From: Gordius sp. MW1 | Taxonomy: Eukaryota; Nematomorpha; Gordioida; Gordea; Gordiidae | Assembly: GCA_964036665.1 (NCBI GenBank) | Contig: OZ038526.1 | Location: 3,906,001 to 3,970,000 of the forward strand | Direction: 5' to 3' | DNA: 64,000 nucleotides | Shown here: one piece after another, positions 57,733-64,000 of the stretch | Position numbering within the stretch: position 1 is the stretch's first letter | Layout of the letters: each line of letters begins with the position of its first letter | Notes under the pieces: model-generated | The model's input: the letters and a program-made list of their open reading frames with translations, nothing else | Databases searched by the model: none | Told to the model about the DNA's origin: nothing | Made by a program: the position numbers and the translations under genes

Positions 57733-59434
57733 AAAAACTCGGGCCTTCGGCCCTCGTGGGAAGGGGGAGGGGAGAAGGGAAGGGAAGGGGGGAAGGGAAG
57801 GGGGGAAGGGAAGGGGGGACGACTCATCTTTACTTGGTATAAATGTATCATATTTGCTATGCAATTTATGGGCGAGAAAGGTGGGAAGGGGCGAGAATGC
57901 CTATAGGGGGGTATTAAATGCCTAATGATTAATTAATTATTTATACAAATTTTCCATTTATAGGCAAAATGTAATATAGGCAAGGGTTAGATTAGTGTTT
58001 GCATCTAGTTGCGTATTACATTAGTTTTTACGGCCTTTAGTGATTATGGGTCTAACTAAAATTATATTATAAAACATCACAATATTAAGAATTTGCAGAA
58101 TTGTTGGGAGAAATTTTTGTTAAATATGAACAATTTTTAATTAAAAAAATCAAAAATTTGGCGAATGGTCATTTTTTCTCCATTGGTCAGTACCAACAGA
58201 TACTCTATAAGTCAATGATAGCCAAAAAAACGGAAAAAAAAATTTGATGCTCACTTTGGCCAATGGTCATTTTTTTCCATTAGTCAGCAGCCAGCACACG
58301 GTAAAAATGGATATAAATTCATAAGAGTAAAAAAAACGAAAAAAAAATTTTTGAATCACATTTTGGCCAATGGTCATTTTTTCCATTGGTGAGCAGCCAG
58401 GACACGGTAAAAGTGGATATAAATTCATAATAGTCAAAAAAAACGAAAAAAAAATCTCGAATCACATTTTGGCCAATGGTCATTTTATTTCATTGGTCAG
58501 CAGCCAGCGGACGGCCAAAAAGTCATAATAGCAATGGTAGGAACAGGAACAATCATAATAGTCAAAAAAAAACGAAAAAAATAATTTCGATTCACATTTT
58601 GGCCAATGGTCATTTTTTCCATCGGTCAGGAGCCAGCGGAGGGCCAAAAAGTCATAATAGCAATGGTAGTAACAGGAACAATCATAATAGTCAAAAAAAA
58701 CGAAAAAATAAACTCGGATTCACATTTTGGCCAATGGTCATTTTTTTCATTGGTCAGCAGCCAGCGGACGGCCAAAAAGTCTTATTATAATGATAGTAAT
58801 AAGAACAATCATAAGAGTCAAAAAAAACTTCGGGATTCTAACCCAAAAACTAGTTAAATTGCATAGCAATTAAAAGTAAACAACTTTTATTTATGTTTAT
58901 TATATAATAAAATGAAACAATAATAGAACAGGCAGACGGCCAAAAAATCGTATTATTAATGGTAGTAACAGAAAAAATATATTAATTTAATTTAAAAAAT
59001 AAAAAAAAAATTGCCCTCTCCGGGAATCGAACCAGCAATTCAGAACGTTCGCCGGAGTTCAAACCCACATTAATAGAGGCATAGGCTTTTGTAGGGGCAC
59101 AGGGACCCATATCAGTAGAGGCATAGGCCCTTGTAATGGAGGGCATAGGGTAATTATAGCAATTAATATCAATGTTACCCAATTCAAAAACGAATAGATA
59201 CACTTATGCATTAATTTAACATAGCAATTAAAACCCGACCCCGCCCGAAAGCGAGGGAGATAGAGATGAGGGGTGGGGCACCTCTTTCTCATGCATTAAT
59301 TTAAAAAATCGATAACCTAATATAACCAATGCAAATAGATAGGGACGGACAACGGACGGACGGACGGACAACGGACGGACGGACAACGGACGGACAGACA
59401 ACAAAAAACGAGCCCATAAATTGCATAGCAATTA
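57733..59434 (+). mobile_element. Minisatellite-bearing HINE/pearl-like element, copy 5 (best complete copy)
   Basis: In order: hairpin CTCGGGCCTTCGGCCCTCG (57738-57756), GGGAAGGG purine tract, 5' subterminal repeat TTTGCTATGCAATTTATGGG (57853-57872), CCTATAGGGGGG block, AAGGGTTAG stretch, about six minisatellite units (58145-58830), one inverse 58-bp unit (58850-58907), tRNA-B-box-like GGAATCGAACCAG (59022-59034), C/A-rich part, (ACGG)n (59340-59400) and 3' subterminal repeat CCCATAAATTGCATAGCAAT (59413-59432). It lies in the intron between exons D and E of the Tyr/Asp-rich gene. Confidence 0.72.
58145..58830 (+). repeat. Minisatellite of copy 5, about six units
   Basis: Cores at about 58154, 58257, 58364, 58470, 58600 and 58728. 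The first three are of the ~105-bp type and the rest of the ~128-bp type, the same order as in copy 1. Confidence 0.8.
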
Positions 59435-59451
59435 ATATCATTTTTCTAAAG

Positions 59452-59881
59452 GTGACTCAAACACCTATGGGACTGATTTGGGAAGTAATTACGGGGGAGA
59501 GTACTCCACATATTATTTCTCGGCATATGATGCAAACGCCCCAACCGCTGATTCAGCCTATTACGACAGTTGTGGGACAGGGGCCGGAGCTGATAGTAGT
59601 TATTATGATGCAAATAGCTCTTCTTATGGACAGACCTTTGCAGGGGCAAATAGCACTTATTATGATGGCTCATCAGCCTATGGGACAGCAGGAGCTGATC
59701 CTAGCACTACATATTATGATGGCTCATCAGCCTATGGAACAGCAGGAGCTGATCCAAGTACTACATATTATGACGGTGGATCCACTTTGGGACTGGTGCC
59801 AGCACCAATGATTATGGTAGTTCAGCTACAGTGGAAAAGATGATTACTCTACTGCTCAAAATGCATCAAGTACCTACGAAG
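59452..59881 (+). pseudogene. Tyr/Asp/Ser/Gly-rich protein, exon E (two frameshifts)
   Basis: After the acceptor TTTTCTAAAG the frame reads DSNTYGTDLGSNYGGEYSTY and continues with two identical GSSAYGTAGADPSTTYYD repeats and related units. Near 59784 the sense moves to another frame (GASTNDYGSS) and near 59830 again (GKDDYSTAQNASSTYE), before a GTAATA donor at 59882. The phase fits exon D. Either the exon has two indels and the gene is dead, or the assembly has errors here. Downstream exons are not seen in the window. Confidence 0.55.
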
Positions 59882-59981
59882 GTAATATTTATCATTAGAT
59901 TATACTATATACACACAACATAATGAACGTAAGAACATTATAAAAACGAAGTGTCAGCGGATGTAAAACAAAATAAAAATA

Positions 59982-60860
59982 TTATGATTCAAAAATGTCG
60001 CATGTGTCATCTTGTAAAAGTGGCCAACTGTCGGCCAGGGATTTAAAATTGTACTTAGCTATAAAAATACCAATTTTTTGTTTAAGTAAAAAATTAGTGA
60101 AATATTTAGAGGGCGGGCAGCGACGGCTGATTTCTTTAAAAAGCTTAATGGCGGCCTGACCAAAAGTCCCAGAACACGAGGCAACGATAGGGGTAAAGAT
60201 ATTAGATGGTAGGAGGGCCTGGTATTTAACCGTTTTGCGGTGTTCGGCGAGAGTCAGAGCGTTGTAGTTTTGGTTAGAGGGGGCGAAAATGTCTATGCAG
60301 GTGAAATCCCATTTAAGGGGTAGACCATTTTGCCAAGGGATAAGGGTAGAGCCGTCTGGTCGCATCCTTCCCTCCAACGAAGGGTCTGACGGCTCTAAAA
60401 CGGAGGGAATGTTGGCTTTTTTAAAAGCGGCTTGGATAAGGCTATTCACCTTTTCGTGCCTTATGTATTTAAATTTATTGTAAAGGCAGTGTAGGGGATG
60501 CCTTGCATAAATGTCTATGCTCTGGGAGCAGTTGCGGCAGGAATATTCCTTTGAATAGGGAATTCCTAGTCTGAGGGCGATGGCGTATGCTAGCTCTGGG
60601 TCCTCCAACATCAATCCAGAAAGTGAGCTAGGATAAGCTTCAAGCCACTCGTGACCCGATCCGTCAAAAACTAAAGATTTAAGGTTTAAGTGCTGGCGGG
60701 CGTCGCAACTCGATAAGAGGTAATCAACGGAGCGCGATACGAGGCCAGCATCCCAATCCTTTTGTCTAGAGGTTATGGGGAAGGGGGTCCCTGGGTTGAC
60801 GTTGGCTGACCACACGTCTAGGGCTTCTACAAACGACGGATCCTCATAGCTTAGCCAAAG
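59982..60860 (-). pseudogene. Reverse-transcriptase element, C-terminal zinc-finger/endonuclease-like domain
   Basis: An open minus-strand frame of about 290 codons. It carries YSCRNCSQSIDIYARHPLHC with a following RHEKVN (a CCHC-type finger), then EGRMRPDGSTLIPW, LKWDFTCIDIFAPS and an HRKTVKYQALL helix. RPDG...W-D-x-T-x-x-D...K is the PD-(D/E)xK endonuclease-like pattern at the C-terminus of a widespread animal RT family. The RT domain itself is absent, so the copy is 5'-truncated, at the border of copy 6. The N-terminal half of a related protein starts at 63156 on the other strand. Confidence 0.72.
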
Positions 60861-60908
60861 TTATTCATATTAAAGTTATTATTAAAAAATACTAATTGTC
60901 GTATCTTT

Positions 60909-62690
60909 TAATTGCTATGCAATTTATGGGCTCGTTTTTTGTTGTCCGTCCGTCCGTCCGTCCGTCTGTCTGTCCGTCCGTCCGTCCATCCCTATCTATT
61001 TGCATTGGGTATATTAGGTTATCGATTTTTTAAATTAATGCATGAGAAAGAGGTGCCCCACCCCTCATCTCTATCTCCCTCGCTGTGTTATTTTTTAAAT
61101 TAATGCATAAGAGGTGCCCCACCCCTCATCTCTATCTCCCTCGGTGTGTTATATATAAGATTTGTTAAATTATCTATTATATAATAAACATAAATAAAAG
61201 TTGTTTACTTTTAATTGCTATGCAATTTAACTAGTTATATAATAAACATAAATAAAAGTTGTTTACTTTTAATTGCTATGCAATTTAACTAGTTTTTGTT
61301 ATATAATAAACATAGATAAAAGTTGTTTACTTTTAATGCTATGCAATTTAACTAGTTATATAATAAACATAAATAAAAGTTGTTTACTTTTTAATTGCTA
61401 TGCAATTTAACTAGTTTTGGGGTTAGAATCCCGGAGTTTTTTTGACTCTTATGATTGTTCTTGTTACTATCATGGATAATAAGAATTTTTGGCCGTTCGC
61501 TGGCTGCTGACCAATGAAAAAATGACCATTGGCCAAAATGTGAATCGAAATTATTTTTTTCGTTTTTTTTGACTATTATGATTGTTCCTGTTTCTACCAT
61601 TGCTATTATGACTTTTTGGCCGTCCGCTGGCTGCTGACCAATGTTATATAATAAACATAAATATTACTTTTAATTGCTATGCAATTTAACTAGTTTTTGG
61701 GTTAGAATCCCGGAGTTTTTTTGACTCTTATGATTGTTCTTGTTACTATCATTGATAATAAGACTTTTTGGCCGTCCGTTGGCTGCTGACCAATGGAAAA
61801 AATGACCATTGGCCAAAATGTGAATCCGAGTTTATTTTTTCGTTTTTTTGACTATTATAATTGTTCCTGTTCCTACCATTGCTATTATGACTTTTTGGCC
61901 GTCCGCTGGCTGCTGACCAATGGAATAAAATGACCATTGGCCAAAATGTGATTCGAAAACTTTTTTTTCGTTTTTTTTTGACTATTATGAATTTATATCC
62001 ACTTTTACCGTGTCCTGGCTGCTGACCAATGGAAAAAAATGACCATTGGCCAAAATGTGATTCGAAAATTTTTTTTTCGTTTTTTTTACTCTTATGAATT
62101 TATATCCACTTTTACCGTGTGCTGGCTGCTGACCAATGGAAAAAAATGACCATTGGCCAAAGTGAGCATCAAAATTTTTTTTTCCGTTTTTTTAGCTATT
62201 ATTGACTTATAGAGTATCTGTTGGTACTGACCAATAGAGAAAAAGTGACCATTGGCCAAATTTTTGATTTTTTTAATTAAAAATTGTTCAAATTCAACAA
62301 AAAATTTCTCCCAACAATTCTGCAAATTCTTAACATTGTGTTGTTTTATAATATAATGTTTGTTAGACCCATAATCACTAAAGGCCATAAAAACTAATGT
62401 AATACGCAACTAGATGCAAACACTAAATCTAACCCTAACCCTTGCCTATATTACATTTTGCCTTTATTACATTTTGCCTATAATGAAAAATTTGTATAAA
62501 TAATTAATTAATCATTAGGCATTTAATACCCCCCTATAGGCATTCTCGCCCCTTCCCACCTCTCTCGCCCATAAATTGCATAGCAAATATGATACATTTA
62601 TACGAAGTACAGATGAGTCGTCCCCCCTTCCCTTCCCCTCTTCCCTTCCCTTCTCCCCCTTCCCACGAGGGCCGAAGGCCCGAGTTTTTT
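60909..62690 (-). mobile_element. Minisatellite-bearing HINE/pearl-like element, copy 6
   Basis: On the plus strand: TAATTGCTATGCAATTTATG, a CCGT microsatellite (60945-60990), two repeats of a CACCCCTCATCTCTATCTCC block, four 58-bp CTAG-ending units (61168-61405), about seven minisatellite units (61430-62290), AACCCTAACCC (62430), the inverse subterminal repeat (62566-62587) and the hairpin near 62667-62684. It is closely similar to copy 2 in DNAJC10 intron 3, block by block. Confidence 0.72.
61168..61405 (-). repeat. Tandem 58-bp units with CTAG ends, copy 6
   Basis: Same four units as at 30028-30265, including the same variant third unit (CATAGATAAAAG), so the array was present before both copies dispersed. 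Confidence 0.7.
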
Positions 62691-63155
62691 TATTAGAACC
62701 AAAAACAAATTAGAATATGAACGTCAATTAAAACCCGAAAACGTCATTTATTGCTCAATTAATGTTGAATAGTTAAAATTTAATGCTTATTTAAAGTTCT
62801 TTCCTAATGTTAATTTCAATTTACCATTTTATGAAGTCGAATCATTCAAAAAAATTAATATTTGTAAATAGGGCAACGTAACTTATGTAATCATAACATT
62901 TTATCAAAAGCAAGTTCGAGAATGCGTTAATGTCGCTAAAGAATAAATAGTAAATTTAAAGCAAGCAGCGGGCAAAGGGTTTATTTTTTCTAACCTTTAC
63001 CAAGCCTTTACGCCTATCAAAGGCAAAAAAAAACCATTTAACAATATCTCCTAACAGTTATTTCCATGACAATCCAACTGTTGAATACCAAACATCAAAA
63101 TAGCTGCCATTTTACTCTACTAAAGGTTTATCCCAAATATCCATAATCCTTCTAC
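62691..63155. other. Spacer, possible 5' leader of the RT element
   Basis: No feature recognised. The part after about 62940 may be the untranslated leader of the RT element that starts at 63156. Confidence 0.4.
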
Positions 63156-64000
63156 ATGAAGAACACAAACTCCACAACCCAAACCAAAATCTGCTCAGTC
63201 TGCTACAGGTTAGCTTCAATTACCCTCTCTAATTTGATTTACGTTCACGGTCCATTAAAACAGAGGTGCCCAGGCTCTGGAAAACATCCAGCAGCTACAG
63301 TCCCCAAGAGGTCTACCTCTACTCACAACCATTTATTGCATAATACCTACTCCCCGCTCGAAACCACCACCACCAATACATATTCAGACATTCCTCATTC
63401 TCCTGTTAACAGGATTCTAAAAAACATCCCTAAAGGTGCCAGACATCAAGTTCTAATTGCCCTTACTGATGCCATCTCAAACCTCTCTAAGGCCCCAAGC
63501 AGCACCCTCCATTGGGCCAACCTTTTTCAATTTACTTCCCGTGTCCTTTCAATACCACCATCAAATTACAAAGGTACCCTCTCGAATTGGGTTAAACAAA
63601 ACTCAGCAAAATGGGACGTTTCATCACCCCCCATTATCTACGAGCCACACATCCATAAGATTACATCAGTTCAACAAAGAGCCAAACGGGTTTCCTCAAA
63701 ACTCAACCACTTTGACATCCAGGGTGCCCTTCGCCTGGCCAATTCAGGCTGCAAAATTTCCCCAGACACTCAAGAAACCTTCGAATCTTTACAAACTAAA
63801 CACCCTGAAAGAAATTGCTCCCAATTTCCCCCTACAATCAACTCTCCCTTCAAGGACTTCACATCCCCCGAAATTCTCGAGGCTATCGGTTCTTTTAAAA
63901 AATCCTCAGTAGGTTCTGGTTTAGACGGCTTCCGTGCTTCACATTTAATAGAATTAACAAGACCTCACATTGACAGGTCTGGCCACTTCACATCCACCCT
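63156..64000 (+). CDS. Reverse-transcriptase element, N-terminal half (runs off the window)
   Basis: From ATG 63156 the frame is open to the window end (281 codons). It begins with a zinc-finger-like stretch: C-x2-C (TKICSVCYRLAS), then VHGPLKQRCPGSG, giving a possible CCHC set. Then come a Thr/Ser-rich linker, RILKNIPKGARHQVLIALTD, a TLHWANLFQFTSRVLSIPP block, QQRAKRVSSKLNHFDIQGAL and a KHPERN segment. It ends in SSVGSGLDGFRASHLIEL, the S-x-G-x-DG-x-R-x-x-HL opening of the RT finger domain. This is the front half of the same kind of protein whose C-terminal end is at 59982-60860. No stop in frame, so this copy may be young. Confidence 0.75.
   Translation, partial: MKNTNSTTQTKICSVCYRLASITLSNLIYVHGPLKQRCPGSGKHPAATVPKRSTSTHNHLLHNTYSPLETTTTNTYSDIPHSPVNRILKNIPKGARHQVLIALTDAISNLSKAPSSTLHWANLFQFTSRVLSIPPSNYKGTLSNWVKQNSAKWDVSSPPIIYEPHIHKITSVQQRAKRVSSKLNHFDIQGALRLANSGCKISPDTQETFESLQTKHPERNCSQFPPTINSPFKDFTSPEILEAIGSFKKSSVGSGLDGFRASHLIELTRPHIDRSGHFTST

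Noticed and set aside
57712..57906. Gly/Glu/Lys-rich frame in the purine tract of copy 5
   Set aside because: It is simply translation of the GGGAAGGG tract, also seen in copy 3.
1..64000. CRISPR arrays, rRNA or intact tRNA genes, bacterial operons
   Set aside because: No direct-repeat/spacer pattern, no rRNA core and no cloverleaf found. B-box-like phrases occur only inside the HINE-like elements. Introns show the DNA is eukaryotic.

Overview
The window is nuclear DNA of an AT-rich animal genome with spliceosomal introns. Three host genes can be modelled across their splice sites: AP-3 sigma (18553-19322, +), a histidine-acid-phosphatase-family protein (13145-15755, -) and the ER disulfide reductase DNAJC10/ERdj5 (26461-34917, -). 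A fourth, tyrosine/aspartate-rich gene is partial and appears damaged (53455-59881, +). DNAJC10, AP-3 and non-muscle myosin II homology fit a metazoan. The telomere-like repeats inside several elements are of the CCCTAA/TTAGGG type, not the arthropod TTAGG, so a non-arthropod invertebrate is the best guess. I cannot place it further.

Layout. 1-1480: a minisatellite-bearing element cut by the window edge. 2380-4980: a decayed LINE with an inverted-repeat element inside it. 7214-8739: a Helitron-type element. 9270-9950: LINE 3' scraps. 13145-15755: acid-phosphatase-like gene that has lost its catalytic residues. 18553-19322: AP3S with five introns of 32-42 nt. 20219-21662 and 23090-24048: two hAT-type elements with target duplications. 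25257-25490: inverted-repeat element with a telomere-like core. 26461-34917: DNAJC10, nine exons, with a minisatellite element in intron 3. 36841-39420: hAT remnant containing a second hAT element. 40640-49315: a dense patchwork of satellite, foldback, piggyBac-like, Harbinger-like, Helitron-like and minisatellite elements. 50103-50343: a perfect 118-bp-arm palindrome. 51836-53230: an inverted pair of hAT pieces. 53455-59881: the Tyr/Asp-rich gene, interrupted by a scrambled intron-less myosin II head, a Ty3/gypsy 3' end and a minisatellite element. 59982-60860 (-) and 63156-64000 (+): the endonuclease-like C-terminal end and the N-terminal end of a reverse-transcriptase element family.

The most recurrent element (six copies, four of them nearly full length) has a GC hairpin, a purine tract, an internal minisatellite of about 108 or 128 bp units, an (ACGG)n microsatellite and subterminal inverted repeats. 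That is the architecture of Helentron-associated (HINE/pearl-like) elements. Several insertions here carry intact target duplications, so their order can be read: LINE then foldback element, Helitron then Harbinger, hAT then hAT, and myosin pseudogene then hAT.

All exon coordinates were worked out by hand from reading frame, splice-site phase and remembered family patterns. No alignment or database search was run.
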